64,000 nucleotides of DNA, taken from Planotetraspora silvatica. GTDB lineage: Bacteria > Actinomycetota > Actinomycetes > Streptosporangiales > Streptosporangiaceae. The DNA is taken from NCBI RefSeq assembly GCF_016863315.1, contig NZ_BOOQ01000032.1, positions 117,158 to 181,157 on the forward strand, written 5' to 3'. The notes beneath the pieces are model-generated. The model was not told where the DNA came from. It saw only the letters and a list, made by a program, of their open reading frames with translations, and did not search any database. Shown piece after piece: positions 16,714 through 28,536 of this stretch (its first letter is position 1; the number at the start of each line of letters is the position of its first letter). Both the position numbers and the translations under genes were made by a program.

Positions 16714-16762
16714 GCTCGTACGGCTTCGCTGGGGTTCACGCTCTTCGCCAGGCCGTACGAGC
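16714..16762 (+). terminator. Long-loop inverted repeat between aminotransferase and nuoD
   Basis: GCTCGTACGGC (16714-16724) and GCCGTACGAGC (16752-16762) form an 11-bp perfect stem with a 27-base loop. It starts 10 bases after the aminotransferase stop and ends at the nuoD ribosome-binding region, so it could terminate one gene or gate translation of the next. Confidence 0.6.
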
Positions 16763-16770
16763 GTGGGAGC

Positions 16771-17964
16771 ATGGGACCTATGACGGAAGAGCCCGAGGGC
16801 AGGCTCCGCGAACGCGTCGTCGGGATCGGCGCGGGCGCGGAAGCCGTCCAGGCGAGGGAGCTGGCCACCGAGGACATGGTCCTCAACATCGGCCCGCAAC
16901 ACCCGTCCACCCATGGGGTGTTGCGGCTGCGGCTCACGCTGGACGGCGAGCGGATCGTGTCGGCCGAGCCGATCGTCGGCTACATGCACCGGGGCGCGGA
17001 GAAGCTCTTCGAGGTGCGCGACTATCGGCAGATCATCGTGCTGGCCAACCGGCACGACTGGCTGTCGGCCTTCGCGAACGAACTCGGCGTCGTGATCGCG
17101 GTGGAGCGCATGCTCGGCATGGAGGTGCCGCAGCGGGCGATCTGGGCACGCACGCTGCTCGCCGAGCTCAACCGGGTGCTCAACCACCTCATGTTCCTCG
17201 GCTCCTATCCGCTGGAGCTGGGCGCGATCACGCCGCTCTTCTACGCCTTCCGCGAGCGGGAGACCCTGCAACACGTCATGGAGGAGATCTCCGGCGGCCG
17301 CATGCACTACATGTTCAACAGGGTGGGCGGCCTCAAGGAGGATCTTCCGTACGGCTGGCTCGACCGCGCGTCCGGGGCCGTCGCCGACGTGCGCCGCCGC
17401 CTGCCCGACATCGAGCAGCTGATCGCCGGAAACGAGATCTTCCTGGCCAGGACCAGGGGCGTCGGCGTGCTCGACCGAGAGACGATCATGCAGTACGGCG
17501 TGAGCGGCCCGATCGCCCGGGCCTCGGGAGTCGACTTCGACCTGCGGCGCGACGAGCCCTACCTGGCGTACGGCGAACTGCCGGTCAAGGTCGTGACCCG
17601 CTCGGCCGGCGACTGCAACGCCCGGTTCCAGGTGCTGCTGGAGCAGGTCAAGGTCTCGCTCGACCTCGCCGACGCGTGCGTCGAGCGGCTACGGCAACTC
17701 CCGCCGGGGCCGATCAACCAGCGACTGCCCAAGATTCTCAAGGCCCCCGAGGGGCACACGTACGCCTGGACGGAGAGCCCTCTCGGCCTCAACGGCTACT
17801 ACCTCGTGTCCCGGGGAGAGAAGACACCCTGGCGGCTCAAGCTCCGCAGCGCGTCCTTCAACAACGTGCAGGTCCTGCGCGAACTGCTCCCCGGCAACCT
17901 GGTCGCCGACATGGTGGCGATCCTGGGCTCGATGTTCTTCGTCGTCGGCGACATCGACAAGTAG
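16771..17964 (+). CDS. nuoD: Orphan NADH-quinone oxidoreductase subunit D (NuoD-like)
   Basis: 397 residues. It has [20 protein letters not shown] at the N-terminus, [22 protein letters not shown] and the C-terminal [20 protein letters not shown], all landmarks of the 49-kDa quinone-site subunit of complex I. No other nuo gene is present. Actinomycetes often carry such solitary nuoD paralogues outside the nuo operon; whether it joins a complex is unknown. ATG 16771 and ATG 16780 are both possible starts. It is convergent, 7 bases apart, with the DUF3180 gene. Confidence 0.9.
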   Translation: MGPMTEEPEGRLRERVVGIGAGAEAVQARELATEDMVLNIGPQHPSTHGVLRLRLTLDGERIVSAEPIVGYMHRGAEKLFEVRDYRQIIVLANRHDWLSAFANELGVVIAVERMLGMEVPQRAIWARTLLAELNRVLNHLMFLGSYPLELGAITPLFYAFRERETLQHVMEEISGGRMHYMFNRVGGLKEDLPYGWLDRASGAVADVRRRLPDIEQLIAGNEIFLARTRGVGVLDRETIMQYGVSGPIARASGVDFDLRRDEPYLAYGELPVKVVTRSAGDCNARFQVLLEQVKVSLDLADACVERLRQLPPGPINQRLPKILKAPEGHTYAWTESPLGLNGYYLVSRGEKTPWRLKLRSASFNNVQVLRELLPGNLVADMVAILGSMFFVVGDIDK

Positions 17965-17971
17965 GCCGGCT

Positions 17972-18421
17972 CTACTCCTCGTCCTCGGGCTTGCCGGGGA
18001 CCCGGCAGCAGTACTCGAGGAACAGGGCGGCGCAGATCAGGGCCACGCAGGCGATGAAGGAGCCGCCGGCCACGATCGCGTCCTGCCGCGGCTTCGGCAG
18101 ATCGAGCAGGTTCAGCACATGCAGGACGAACCCGGCGAAGATCCCGCCGAAGACCGCCCCCGCGTAGGCCGTCGCCTTGGCGAGCGCCGCCAGCCGGGCT
18201 ACGGCCAGCGGCTCGACCGGCTTGGTGTCCGGCTTACGGAGGATCCTGGCGCGCGTCAGCCAGCCCGTGTACCCCTCGCCGATCGCGAGGATCAGCAGCG
18301 TCGGGATCGCCGTCCACGGGACGGTCGGAATCTGGGAGTAGAGCTCTTGCAGTACTCCCCAGGTGGCCAGGGCGAACACGACCACCAGGCCCACGAGCAC
18401 GCCGGGATTGCTGGGCTTCAC
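17972..18421 (-). CDS. DUF3180 membrane protein
   Basis: 149 residues from GTG 18421, which has GAGGAG 7 bases upstream and overlaps the folK stop. Four hydrophobic helices are visible: LVGLVVVFALATWGVLQELY, AIPTLLILAIGEGYTGWL, ATAYAGAVFGGIFAGFVLHV and SFIACVALICAALFLEYCC. The family regularly follows folK in actinobacteria; no function is known. The position makes it the last gene of the folate run. Confidence 0.85.
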   Translation of the reverse strand: MKPSNPGVLVGLVVVFALATWGVLQELYSQIPTVPWTAIPTLLILAIGEGYTGWLTRARILRKPDTKPVEPLAVARLAALAKATAYAGAVFGGIFAGFVLHVLNLLDLPKPRQDAIVAGGSFIACVALICAALFLEYCCRVPGKPEDEE

Positions 18422-18434
18422 GCTGGGCTCCTCG

Positions 18435-18935
18435 TCAGGCAGGGGGTTCGAGGCAGAGATCGGCGCGCAGCCGTACGCCACTGTGGTCGAGGCCGGCGAG
18501 CAACGCGGAGACGGGCCCGAGGCCGGGAAGGTCGGCCGCGGGATCGGCCTGCGCCCAGGGGATCAACACGAATGCCCGCTCGTGTGCCCGCGGGTGCGGC
18601 AGGGTGAGCTCGGGATCGCCGGACACCACGTCACCCGCCATGATCAGGTCGACGTCGAGCGTCCTCGGTCCCCAGCGTTCGAGCCGTTCGCGGCCGAAGG
18701 CCTTCTCGATGTCGTGCGCCCGGTCGAGGAGCACCCGAGGGGCCAGCATGCTCTCGGCGATCACCACGGCGTTCAGGAAGGCGTCCTGCTCCGGGCCGCC
18801 CACCGGATCCGTCTCGTAGACCGGCGACACCGCCACGAAGGTGAGCCCCGGGGCGTCGAACAGAGCGTCCAGCGCACCCTGGAGGTAGTCGATCCGGCGG
18901 CCGAGGTTGCTGCCGAGCGACAGGACGACCCTCAT
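18435..18935 (-). CDS. folK: 6-hydroxymethyl-7,8-dihydropterin pyrophosphokinase
   Basis: 166 residues. Typical landmarks: VLSLGSNLGRRIDYLQGAL, VSPVYETDPVGGPEQDAFLN, and the metal/ATP region RWGPRTLDVDLIMAGDV with LPHPRAHERAFVLIPWAQ. It transfers pyrophosphate from ATP to the pterin just before the FolP step. It overlaps folB by 4 bases. Confidence 0.95.
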   Translation of the reverse strand: MRVVLSLGSNLGRRIDYLQGALDALFDAPGLTFVAVSPVYETDPVGGPEQDAFLNAVVIAESMLAPRVLLDRAHDIEKAFGRERLERWGPRTLDVDLIMAGDVVSGDPELTLPHPRAHERAFVLIPWAQADPAADLPGLGPVSALLAGLDHSGVRLRADLCLEPPA

Positions 18936-19321
18936 CCGCGAGCCCTTCTGATGGTCACCACCACGTCGTCGAACGGCAGCGGGATGGGCGCCGCCGGCTT
19001 GTGCACGCTGACCTCGACCTCGTCGACCAGGTCATACGCCAGGCAGTCCGACGCCAGCCGATCCGCGAGGGTCTCGATCAGGTTGACCGGCTCGCCCTCG
19101 ACCGTCCGGACGAGCTGGAGGGCCAGCGCGCCGTAGTCGACGGTCTTGGTCAGGTCGTCGGACGCGGCGGCGGGGGCGGTGTCGAGGAACAGGGTCACGT
19201 CGACGACGAACTCCTGGCCGAGCTCGCGCTCGGCGGGCAGGCAGCCGTGCCGCCCGCGCGCCCTGAGCCCGGCGAGGCGCACGCTGTCCATCCGGGCCGT
19301 ACGTCCGGTCGGCTCGCTCAC
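18932..19321 (-). CDS. folB: Dihydroneopterin aldolase
   Basis: 129 residues from GTG 19321, overlapping the stop of the preceding gene. LAGLRARGRHGCLPAERELG holds the conserved Gly-His region, and FVVDVTLFLDTA, TVDYGALALQLV (active-site Tyr), NLIETLADRLA and VSVHKPAAPIP complete the T-fold. It cleaves dihydroneopterin to hydroxymethyl-dihydropterin for FolK. Confidence 0.94.
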   Translation of the reverse strand: MSEPTGRTARMDSVRLAGLRARGRHGCLPAERELGQEFVVDVTLFLDTAPAAASDDLTKTVDYGALALQLVRTVEGEPVNLIETLADRLASDCLAYDLVDEVEVSVHKPAAPIPLPFDDVVVTIRRARG

Positions 19322-19743
19322 GGCTCCTCTTCCTCGTCGTCGTCGTCACCCTGCAGGACGGGAGACCCGTGGTGCAGCCAGAGCCGCCAGCCGGCGGGGG
19401 TCCGCAGGAAGGTGTTGGTGGCCACGACCCGGCCGGCCGCGAAGCCCGGCTCGTCGGTGTCGGCCGCCGTGAGGATGTTCTCCGCGCACGTGACGATGGC
19501 CACGTCGCCCACGACCGTGGTCTGGACGTCGGTGAGCACGAACTGGATGTACGGAGTGTTCGCCATGATCAGCGCCCATGACCTGAGCACCTCGGAACGG
19601 CCGCTGAGCATCGGCCAGCCGGGGTGCACGCACATCGCGACCCGGTCGGCGACGTCCTCCACCCATATTTCCGACATCTTGTCGAGGTCGGCGCTCTCGA
19701 TCGCGTTGTAGAACGCCTCGTTGAGCTCCTCGATGTCCTTCAT
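19318..19743 (-). CDS. NTF2-like (SnoaL/nuclear transport factor 2 fold) protein
   Basis: 141 residues from ATG 19743, overlapping the folP stop by 4 bases. An alpha+beta NTF2 fold is suggested by LNEAFYNAIESADLDKMSEI, the Trp/Pro-rich WPMLSGRSEVLRSWALIM, and the closing AGWRLWLHHGSPVLQG, then an acidic tail DDDDEEEE. Family members bind small hydrophobic ligands or act as isomerases. Its fixed place between folP and folB in actinobacterial folate clusters hints at a folate-related role, so far undefined. Confidence 0.8.
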   Translation of the reverse strand: MKDIEELNEAFYNAIESADLDKMSEIWVEDVADRVAMCVHPGWPMLSGRSEVLRSWALIMANTPYIQFVLTDVQTTVVGDVAIVTCAENILTAADTDEPGFAAGRVVATNTFLRTPAGWRLWLHHGSPVLQGDDDDEEEEP

Positions 19744-20615
19744 CCGCGTCCTTTGTCGGCATGTCCATCGCTGGCCGCCGTCCACGCGGCGGCCACGCGC
19801 ACGGCGTCGGCGTTGGCCGCGACGTGATGCACCCGGACGCACCAGGCACCGGCCTGGGCGGCCAGCGCGGTGACCGCGAGCGTCGCGTCGTCACTGCGGC
19901 TGAACGGCCTGGGCGTGCCGTCGGCGTCCGGGAGCAGGCGGCCGAGGAAACGTTTCCTGGACGCGCCGATGATCAGAGGGTAACCCAGCTCGTTCAGTGT
20001 GCCGATGCCGGCGAGCAGAGCCCAGTTGTGCTCGGCCTGCTTGGAGAAACCCAGACCAGGATCAAGGACGATCTGCTCCTCGCGGACCCCCTCGGCGAGC
20101 ACCGAGTCGACCCGCTTGCGCAACTCCTCGGCCACCTCGGTCACGACATCGGCGTAGATCGCGCGGCTCTCCATGTCGCGGCTGTGCCCGCGCCAGTGCA
20201 TCACCACGTACGGCACGCCCGTGGCGGCCACCACCCGGGGCATCACCGGGTCGGCCAGCCCACCGCTGACGTCGTTGACCAGCTTCGCCCCGGCCTTGAC
20301 GGCCGCCTCGGCGACCTCCGCCCGCATGGTGTCGACGCTGACCGTCACGCCCTCCTCGGTGAGGGCGCGGATCACGGGCTCGACCCTGCGCAGCTCCTCG
20401 TCGAGCGACACCCGGACGGCGCCGGGGCGGGTCGACTCGCCGCCCACGTCGACGATGTCGGCACCCTCCCTGACAAGGTCGAGGCCGTGCCTGATCGCGG
20501 TGTCCACGTCGAACCACTGGCCGCCGTCGGAGAACGAGTCAGGCGTCACGTTGACCACGCCCATGACCAGGCAGCGCCCAAGCGCGGGCAGGCCGCGCAC
20601 ATGTCGTGTGGTCAT
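19740..20615 (-). CDS. folP: Dihydropteroate synthase
   Basis: 291 residues from ATG 20615 with GAGGAGGGG upstream. The TIM barrel carries VMGVVNVTPDSFSDGGQW, ADIVDVGGESTRPGA, the substrate region LVNDVSGGLADP, ILDPGLGFSKQAEHNWALL and IIGASRKRFLG. It joins p-aminobenzoate to the pterin pyrophosphate and is the sulfonamide target. It starts 154 bases after the folE stop. Confidence 0.96.
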   Translation of the reverse strand: MTTRHVRGLPALGRCLVMGVVNVTPDSFSDGGQWFDVDTAIRHGLDLVREGADIVDVGGESTRPGAVRVSLDEELRRVEPVIRALTEEGVTVSVDTMRAEVAEAAVKAGAKLVNDVSGGLADPVMPRVVAATGVPYVVMHWRGHSRDMESRAIYADVVTEVAEELRKRVDSVLAEGVREEQIVLDPGLGFSKQAEHNWALLAGIGTLNELGYPLIIGASRKRFLGRLLPDADGTPRPFSRSDDATLAVTALAAQAGAWCVRVHHVAANADAVRVAAAWTAASDGHADKGRG

Positions 20616-20769
20616 TGCCCCTCCTCGCCTGCGGCTCGTCGGCGAATGACCGTGGCCTCCCGCGTCGGAGGGCCCACTCGTTTCGCTCGCAACCAAGCCT
20701 AGGTGCTGCCGAGTCGCGATCAGTCGCATGGGTGCGCCCACCGCCATAACGAATCGGGTCCCGCCGCGA

Positions 20770-21354
20770 TCAGCCGCGGAGGATCAGGGACATCGCCTCC
20801 GCGCGCGTCGCCTCGCTCGTGCGGAAGTCGCCCCTGACGGCCGAGGTGATCGTCTTGGCTCCCGGCTTGCGGACGCCGCGCATCGTCATGCACATGTGCT
20901 CGGCCTCGATGACCACGATCACTCCGCGAGGCTCGAGCACCCGCATCAGGGCGTCGGCGATCTGCGACGTCATCCGCTCCTGGACCTGGGGCCGGCGGGC
21001 GTACACGTCCACCAGCCTGGCCAGCTTGGATAAGCCGGTGATCTGCCCCTTCTCGTTGGGCGTGTAGCCGATGTGCGCGACGCCGTGGAACGGGAGGAGG
21101 TGATGCTCGCAGGTGGACATGACCTCGATGTCCTTCACCAGCACCATCTCATCGTGGTCGGCGTCGAACATCGTGGTCAGCGCGTCCTCCGGCGTCTGAC
21201 CGAGACCGGCGAACTGCTCGGCGTAGGCACGGGCCACGCGAGCGGGGGTGTCCCGCAGCCCGTCCCGATCCGGATCTTCGCCGATCGCCGAAAGGATCTC
21301 GCGAACGGCCTTCTCGATCCGCCCGTGGTCGAACTGCGGAACTGGTGGCACCAC
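20770..21354 (-). CDS. folE: GTP cyclohydrolase I
   Basis: 194 residues from GTG 21354, 2 bases after the ftsH stop, so probably cotranscribed with it. Zinc ligands sit in [18 protein letters not shown] and [36 protein letters not shown] is also diagnostic. It converts GTP to dihydroneopterin triphosphate, the entry to folate synthesis. Confidence 0.96.
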   Translation of the reverse strand: MVPPVPQFDHGRIEKAVREILSAIGEDPDRDGLRDTPARVARAYAEQFAGLGQTPEDALTTMFDADHDEMVLVKDIEVMSTCEHHLLPFHGVAHIGYTPNEKGQITGLSKLARLVDVYARRPQVQERMTSQIADALMRVLEPRGVIVVIEAEHMCMTMRGVRKPGAKTITSAVRGDFRTSEATRAEAMSLILRG

Positions 21355-21356
21355 TG

Positions 21357-23357
<2,001 letters not shown>

Positions 23358-23536
23358 CCGTTGCGGAACCCCGGCGGGCCCGTCCCTTCCTGACCAAGGC
23401 CTGGCCCCGGGAAACCCGGGGTCGCGGCATCCTGCCGCTCCTTCTGACTACCCATGAGTAACCGACTGGTTCCCCACGGATCTCCGAAGGTACACCGGGC
23501 CGCCCCAGGCGGTAACTGCCCGTGCGATTCCGGCTT

Positions 23537-23607
23537 GCCCTTCCAACGTACGTCAGCCGTTCCCGTGTTCCCCTACCTGGGAGCGAATAACGCCGGACTG
23601 GAAGGGC
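23537..23607 (-). terminator. Long-loop inverted repeat between hpt and ftsH
   Basis: GCCCTTCCA (23537-23545) pairs with TGGAAGGGC (23599-23607), 9 bp with a 53-base loop, in the 264-bp gap after hpt. The loop length makes a terminator role uncertain. Confidence 0.3.
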
Positions 23608-23621
23608 ACTTCGCTTAGGGC

Positions 23622-24179
23622 TTACTCCCCGCCGTAGACATGAGGGGCGAGCGTCCCGATGAAGGGCAAGTTACGGTATCGCTCGTCGTAATCGAGGCCG
23701 AACCCGATCACGAACTCGTTCGGGATGTCAAAACCGACGTACCGCACGTCGATGGGCACTTTTACCGCGTCCGGTTTGCGGAGAAGCGTGCATATTTCAA
23801 CCGATGCGGGGTTCCGCGACTTCAGGTTGTTCATGAGCCACGACAGCGTCAGCCCGGAGTCGATGATGTCCTCCACGACCAAGACGTGCCGCCCGGCGAT
23901 GTCCGTGTCGAGGTCCTTGAGCACCCGCACGACACCGGACGACTTGGTGCCGGCTCCATAGGACGACACGGCCATCCAGTCCATGTGCACGGGCACGTGG
24001 AGGGCGCGTGCGAGGTCGGCCATGACCATGACGGCGCCCTTGAGCACGCCGACTATCAGGAGGTCCTTCCCGGCGTAGTCGGCGTCGATCTTGCCCGCCA
24101 GCTCCTTGATCTTGGTTTGGAGATCTTCTTCCGGAATGAGGACACTCGAGAGGTCCTGACCCATGTCGGCTGCGTCCAC
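23622..24179 (-). CDS. hpt: Hypoxanthine phosphoribosyltransferase
   Basis: 185 residues from GTG 24179 with AAGGA upstream. The PRPP loop [20 protein letters not shown] is at about residues 100-118; [18 protein letters not shown] and [19 protein letters not shown] are family landmarks. It salvages hypoxanthine and guanine using PRPP. It follows tilS by 12 bases; tilS-hpt-ftsH is a widely conserved order. Confidence 0.95.
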   Translation of the reverse strand: MDAADMGQDLSSVLIPEEDLQTKIKELAGKIDADYAGKDLLIVGVLKGAVMVMADLARALHVPVHMDWMAVSSYGAGTKSSGVVRVLKDLDTDIAGRHVLVVEDIIDSGLTLSWLMNNLKSRNPASVEICTLLRKPDAVKVPIDVRYVGFDIPNEFVIGFGLDYDERYRNLPFIGTLAPHVYGGE

Positions 24180-24191
24180 CTGGGGTTTTCC

Positions 24192-25172
24192 TTACGAGAG
24201 GTTGTCTGTGGCGAATATCAGCGTCCCATAGCGCCGAACGGCGCCCACCCCCCCGGGTAGGTGAACGGCCTTCTGACCTCGCCACTCGGTGACCAGGCGC
24301 TCCACCTCTTCGATGTGGACGGCGCCCAGCGCGGAGGCGGACGCGCCCGCCGACACCGCCGCCCGACGGATCACCCGCCGCCGCACCGCCGCCGGCACGT
24401 CCTCCAGCGCGGACACCTCCAGATGCCCGTCCGGGCCCGCCGACGCCGCATACACCGTGTCGGCCCACGCGTCGAGGGCGTCCGCGTCGTCCCGGCAGAG
24501 CCGTGCCGTACGGGCGAGGGCCTCGGCCACGCCGGGCCCCAGTGCCGTCTCGAGCGCCGGAAGCACGTCATGCCGGACCCTGACCCTGGTGTAGGCGGGA
24601 TCGGTGTTGTGCGGGTCCTCCCACGGCCGCAGGCCCAGAGCCGCGCAGGCGTCCCTGGTCCTCGTACGGCTCAGCCCGAGCAGGGGCCGGCGATAGACGC
24701 CGGAGACCTCGGGCATGCCGGACAGGGAACGGCTGCCGCTGCCGCGCGCGAGCCGCAGAAGCACGGTCTCGGCCTGATCGTTCATCGTGTGCCCCAGGAG
24801 CACCGCCGCGGCCTCGAGCCGCTGAGCCGCCTCCGCGAGTGCGGCGTAACGGGCGTCCCTGGCGGCGGCCTCGGGACCTCCGGCCCGGCCCACGGTGACC
24901 GTCAGGACCTCGGCGGGCTCAAGATCGAGTGCAGGTGCGAGCCGTACGACATCGAGCGCGCGGGCGGCGGACCCGTCCTGCAGGCGGTGGTCGACGGTCA
25001 CGAGCCCGGCCTTGAGGCCCATCCGGGGCGCGGCGAACCCCAGCGCCGCCGCGAGGGCGAGCGAGTCGGCCCCGCCGCTGCAGGCGACCAGCACCAGTCC
25101 GCCGGGCGTGAGACCCCCGAGCGACTGCCGTACGGCACGGCGCACGTCGGCGACGGCGGGATGTGGGCCCAT
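24192..25172 (-). CDS. tilS: tRNA(Ile)-lysidine synthetase
   Basis: 326 residues. The N-type ATP pyrophosphatase motif [18 protein letters not shown] is at about residue 27-44, with [31 protein letters not shown] and [15 protein letters not shown] following. It converts cytidine 34 of the minor tRNA-Ile to lysidine, restricting reading to AUA. The actinobacterial form is short, lacking the full C-terminal domain. The start lies only 12 bases from the nearest copy of the 53-bp repeat. Confidence 0.95.
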   Translation of the reverse strand: MGPHPAVADVRRAVRQSLGGLTPGGLVLVACSGGADSLALAAALGFAAPRMGLKAGLVTVDHRLQDGSAARALDVVRLAPALDLEPAEVLTVTVGRAGGPEAAARDARYAALAEAAQRLEAAAVLLGHTMNDQAETVLLRLARGSGSRSLSGMPEVSGVYRRPLLGLSRTRTRDACAALGLRPWEDPHNTDPAYTRVRVRHDVLPALETALGPGVAEALARTARLCRDDADALDAWADTVYAASAGPDGHLEVSALEDVPAAVRRRVIRRAAVSAGASASALGAVHIEEVERLVTEWRGQKAVHLPGGVGAVRRYGTLIFATDNLS

Positions 25173-25184
25173 AGGCCCATTGTG

Positions 25185-25309
25185 TCCACCCGTGCATGAT
25201 CACGGAACGCATCCGCGCAGGTCGCCCCGGCCGATCGCGAACTTGTGCATGATCACGCCGGGGGTCGGGGCAGGCCAGAGGGCCTGCGGCCGAACCTGTG
25301 CATGATCAC
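25185..25309 (-). repeat. 53-bp periodic repeat, three copies beside tilS
   Basis: The same CGAACCTGTGCATGATCAC core as near panC ends at 25203, 25256 and 25309, exactly 53 bp apart, with 34-base spacers resembling those of the large array. The 25203 copy is degenerate in its first half. The array fills the gap between the tilS start and the stop of the metalloprotease gene. Confidence 0.93.
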
Positions 25310-25320
25310 GCCGAAAGGGG

Positions 25321-26388
25321 TTAGATGCCGGGTTCTACGGCTCGGGTGCCGAGGACTCGGTTCATCCAGGCGCGGGGGTCGGCGATCTCGTCCCGGTCGG
25401 GGAGGGTCTCCGGGGAGGTCCAGACCCGATTGAACCCGGACATTCCGGCCTCGTCGACGACGGTGCGGACGAACCGCGAACCTTCGGCGTACTGCTTCAT
25501 CTTGAGCTCGATGCCCAGGAAGCGCCTGATGAGCTGGTCGATCCGCGAGCCGCCCTCGCGGCGGCGCTGGAACTTGGCCCGGATGTCGGCGACCGACGGC
25601 ACCACGGACGGCCCCACGGCGTCCATGACGTAGTCGCCATGCCCCTCGACGAGGGTCATCACGGCCGTGACCCGGTCGAGCACGGCCTTCTGCTCGGGGG
25701 TCTGGATGGCCTCGATGAGGTTGCCCTCGCCGCCCTTGAAGGCGTCGGCCACCGCGTCACCGGCCGCGCGCAGCCGCTCCAGGAGGGTCGTGAGGTCCAT
25801 GTCGGACGCGAGCAGGAACTCGGTCATCTGGCCCCGGACGTACTCCCTCAGCCAGGGCACGCCGGTGAACTGGACACGGTGCGTCTCCTCGTGCAGGCAG
25901 ACCCACAGGCGGAAATCGCGCGGGGACACCCCGAGCTCGCGCTCCGCGTGGACGATGTTGGGCGCGACCAGGGTCAGACGGCCCGTCGGCGCGTTGCCCG
26001 ACGGATCCGGCGGGAGGAACAGTTCATACTGCCCGAGCACGCGGGACGCCAGGAACGCCAGAACCGCGCCCACCTCGACGCCGGTGATCCGCGAGCCGAC
26101 CGCGCTGACGATCGGCGGCATGCTCGACATCTTGTCGGTCAGCGGTTCGAGGACGACCCGGAACCCGTCGACGTTGGCCCGGATCCATCCCGGCCGGTCG
26201 ACGACGGTGGCCTCCTCCGGAGGCGCGGAGTCGATACCGGTGAACTCACGCACATGCCCTTCGGCTTCGCGCGAGAGGGTCCTCAGGTCGAGGACCGCCT
26301 GCTTGGCCTCCTCTCGGGTCACCTGCGGACCGGGGCGCACCAGGCGCACGCCGGTCGCTACGGCCAGATCCCAGTCGATCACCTGCAT
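25321..26388 (-). CDS. Zinc-dependent metalloprotease, DUF2342 family
   Basis: About 355 residues from ATG 26388 (in-frame GTGs lie just upstream). The metal site is VCLHEETHRVQFTGVPWLRE near residue 165, an HExxH motif; a distal Glu is likely in VEGHGDYVMDAVGPS. The family was once labelled F420-biosynthesis-associated in actinobacteria, without clear biochemical support. It lies upstream of tilS in the same orientation, separated by the repeat array. Confidence 0.85.
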   Translation of the reverse strand: MQVIDWDLAVATGVRLVRPGPQVTREEAKQAVLDLRTLSREAEGHVREFTGIDSAPPEEATVVDRPGWIRANVDGFRVVLEPLTDKMSSMPPIVSAVGSRITGVEVGAVLAFLASRVLGQYELFLPPDPSGNAPTGRLTLVAPNIVHAERELGVSPRDFRLWVCLHEETHRVQFTGVPWLREYVRGQMTEFLLASDMDLTTLLERLRAAGDAVADAFKGGEGNLIEAIQTPEQKAVLDRVTAVMTLVEGHGDYVMDAVGPSVVPSVADIRAKFQRRREGGSRIDQLIRRFLGIELKMKQYAEGSRFVRTVVDEAGMSGFNRVWTSPETLPDRDEIADPRAWMNRVLGTRAVEPGI

Positions 26389-26464
26389 ACCCACCACCGT
26401 ACGTTCTCCTCGCTCCCGCCGCGCGAGGAGCACCTCGGGCAGCGAGTGGGGTGAGCAGGCACCA

Positions 26465-27859
26465 TCAGCTCTGCGCGACGATCGTCGCCATCTTGTCCAG
26501 GACGGCGACGGCCGCTCCGGGATCGGACACCTCGTCGGCCATGAACGCGAAGGCCACCAATCGTCCACTGGCCGTGTAGGTGATGCCTGCGAGCGTGTTC
26601 ACGCCGGTGAGCGTGCCCGTCTTCGCGCGGACCAATCCGGCGCCGGGCTTCGAGTCGCTCCTGCCGTACCTGTTGTCCAGCGTTCCGGTGAAGCCCGCGA
26701 CGGGCAGGCCGCTGATGAGGGAGTGCAGGTGGGGGTTCGCCGGAGAGGCCGCCACGGCGATCAGGCGTGCGAGCGCGGCCGGCGTGATGCGGTTCCTGGT
26801 CGACAGGCCGCTGCCGTCGTGGACCTCGACCCCCTGGTCCGCCTTTAGGCGGCCCAGAACCTGGTGGACGGCCTTGGCCTCCCCCACGAAGGTGTGCGGC
26901 AACCCCTCCTTGATGGCGACCTGACGTGAGAGGGCCTCCGCGAGATCGTTGTCACTCTCGGTCAGCATCTTCTCGACCAGGGCGTACATGGGCGCGGACT
27001 CGACCCTGGCCAGTTCCCGGGCGCCGGGCGCGGCCTTGGCCGGGGTGATCTCCCCCTCGACCTCGATGCCGTGTTTTTCGAGTTGCGTGACGAAGGCCTT
27101 GGCGGCGGAGAGCGGCGGGTCGGAGTACCGCGGGCCGCTGAGCGAGCGGCCCTCGTCGATGGTCAGCGCCGCGACCGGAGCCACCGTGCCCTCCGGCACG
27201 TAGTTCGGCTTCCAGCCCGGAGCGGTCACCGGCCCGCTGAACAGCGACGCGTCGTACGACATCTCGACCGATGTGATCTTCGCGGCCTTGAGCGCCTTGG
27301 CCGTCCGTGACGCGAGCTGGGCGAGCGACGCGGGTTTGGGATACGGGTCCTGCTTCGACTTCTTCGCGTCCGCCACCGTCTTGGGCCCTGCCAGGGTGGG
27401 GTCGCCTCCGCCCACGAGCGTGATCGAGTTCGCGGCCTTGCCCATGACCACGGTGGTGGCCAGTCGCACGTCGGTCCCGACGGAGTCGAGCACCGCCGTC
27501 GCCGTGACCACCTTGGTCGTCGAGGCGGGCGTGAGCGCTTTCGTGGCACGGCCGTCGAAGAGCATTCCGCCGGTCTTCGCGTCCAGCACGACACCGGCGG
27601 CGTTCTTGCCGAGCCCCGGGTCACCCAGCGCTTCGGCGAGGCCGGCGCTCAAAGTACCCTTGGCGGGGAGCGCCCCGTCCCCCGCCGCGGCCAGAACCGG
27701 ACCCGCGGTGACGAGAGGGGTCGGGGTCGGTTTCGGGGACGCGATGGAGACCGGATTCTCGGCGCTGTCATGGGAGAGCACGTAGCTGCCCGCGACGACG
27801 ACGAAGACCTGCAGGAGGGCGAGTGTGGCCACCGCCACCCATCGCTCACGTCGCACCAC
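26465..27859 (-). CDS. dacB: D-alanyl-D-alanine carboxypeptidase/endopeptidase (PBP4 family)
   Basis: 464 residues from GTG 27859. An N-terminal signal anchor (VAVATLALLQVFVVVAGSYVL) precedes an S13 peptidase fold. Active-site motifs are complete: PASTTKV (S-x-x-K, about residue 110), TESDNDLAEAL (S-x-N, about 300) and RAKTGTLTG (K-T-G, about 412). It trims or cleaves cross-links in peptidoglycan. It is divergent from ppa with 86 bases between the likely starts. Confidence 0.94.
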   Translation of the reverse strand: MVRRERWVAVATLALLQVFVVVAGSYVLSHDSAENPVSIASPKPTPTPLVTAGPVLAAAGDGALPAKGTLSAGLAEALGDPGLGKNAAGVVLDAKTGGMLFDGRATKALTPASTTKVVTATAVLDSVGTDVRLATTVVMGKAANSITLVGGGDPTLAGPKTVADAKKSKQDPYPKPASLAQLASRTAKALKAAKITSVEMSYDASLFSGPVTAPGWKPNYVPEGTVAPVAALTIDEGRSLSGPRYSDPPLSAAKAFVTQLEKHGIEVEGEITPAKAAPGARELARVESAPMYALVEKMLTESDNDLAEALSRQVAIKEGLPHTFVGEAKAVHQVLGRLKADQGVEVHDGSGLSTRNRITPAALARLIAVAASPANPHLHSLISGLPVAGFTGTLDNRYGRSDSKPGAGLVRAKTGTLTGVNTLAGITYTASGRLVAFAFMADEVSDPGAAVAVLDKMATIVAQS

Positions 27860-27945
27860 GAGACCTCAATTCGCGCCAGCCATAAAACGCATACGAGACA
27901 TTAACGCCAGCCCGGGAATCCGGGGGCGTGAGCGGAGGAACCGCA

Positions 27946-28470
27946 GTGGAGTTCGACGTTGTCGTGGAGATTCCCAAGGGGCAACGGAACAAATACGAGG
28001 TCGATCACAAGACCGGCCGGATCCGCCTTGACCGCATGCTCTTCACGTCGACTCAGTACCCCGCCGACTACGGGTTCATCGAGAACACCCTGGGTGAGGA
28101 CGGTGACCCCCTTGACGCCCTGGTGCTGCTGCAGGAGCCGACCTTCCCCGGGTGCCTGATCAAGTGTCGGGCCGTCGGCATGTTCCGGATGACGGACGAG
28201 AAGGGCGGGGACGACAAGGTTCTGTGCGTCCCCGCCACGGATCCTCGCATGGAACACATCCGCGACATCCACCATGTCGCCGAGTTCGACCGCTTGGAGA
28301 TCCAGCACTTCTTCGAGGTCTACAAGGACCTGGAGCCCGGCAAGTCGGTCGAGGGCGCGAACTGGGTCGGCCGCACCGAGGCCGAGGCCGAGATCGTGGC
28401 CTCGACCAAGCGGGCCCTCGCGGAAGAGCACCACGAGGAGCAGGACCAGGAGCAGAGCCCGGAGCACTGA
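27946..28470 (+). CDS. ppa: Inorganic pyrophosphatase (family I)
   Basis: 174 residues from GTG 27946, with GGAGGA 7 bases upstream; GTG 27928 is a weaker in-frame alternative. Family I residues are present: [47 protein letters not shown] (the DGDPLD core) and [11 protein letters not shown]. The C-terminus is an acidic Glu/Gln-rich tail. It hydrolyses the pyrophosphate released in biosynthesis. Confidence 0.95.
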   Translation: MEFDVVVEIPKGQRNKYEVDHKTGRIRLDRMLFTSTQYPADYGFIENTLGEDGDPLDALVLLQEPTFPGCLIKCRAVGMFRMTDEKGGDDKVLCVPATDPRMEHIRDIHHVAEFDRLEIQHFFEVYKDLEPGKSVEGANWVGRTEAEAEIVASTKRALAEEHHEEQDQEQSPEH

Positions 28471-28536
28471 GTCGCCGAAGAATCGGGACCCCGGAATACC
28501 GGACGCCTGAAGTCGTGCTCCCCCCGCCGCGCCGGG

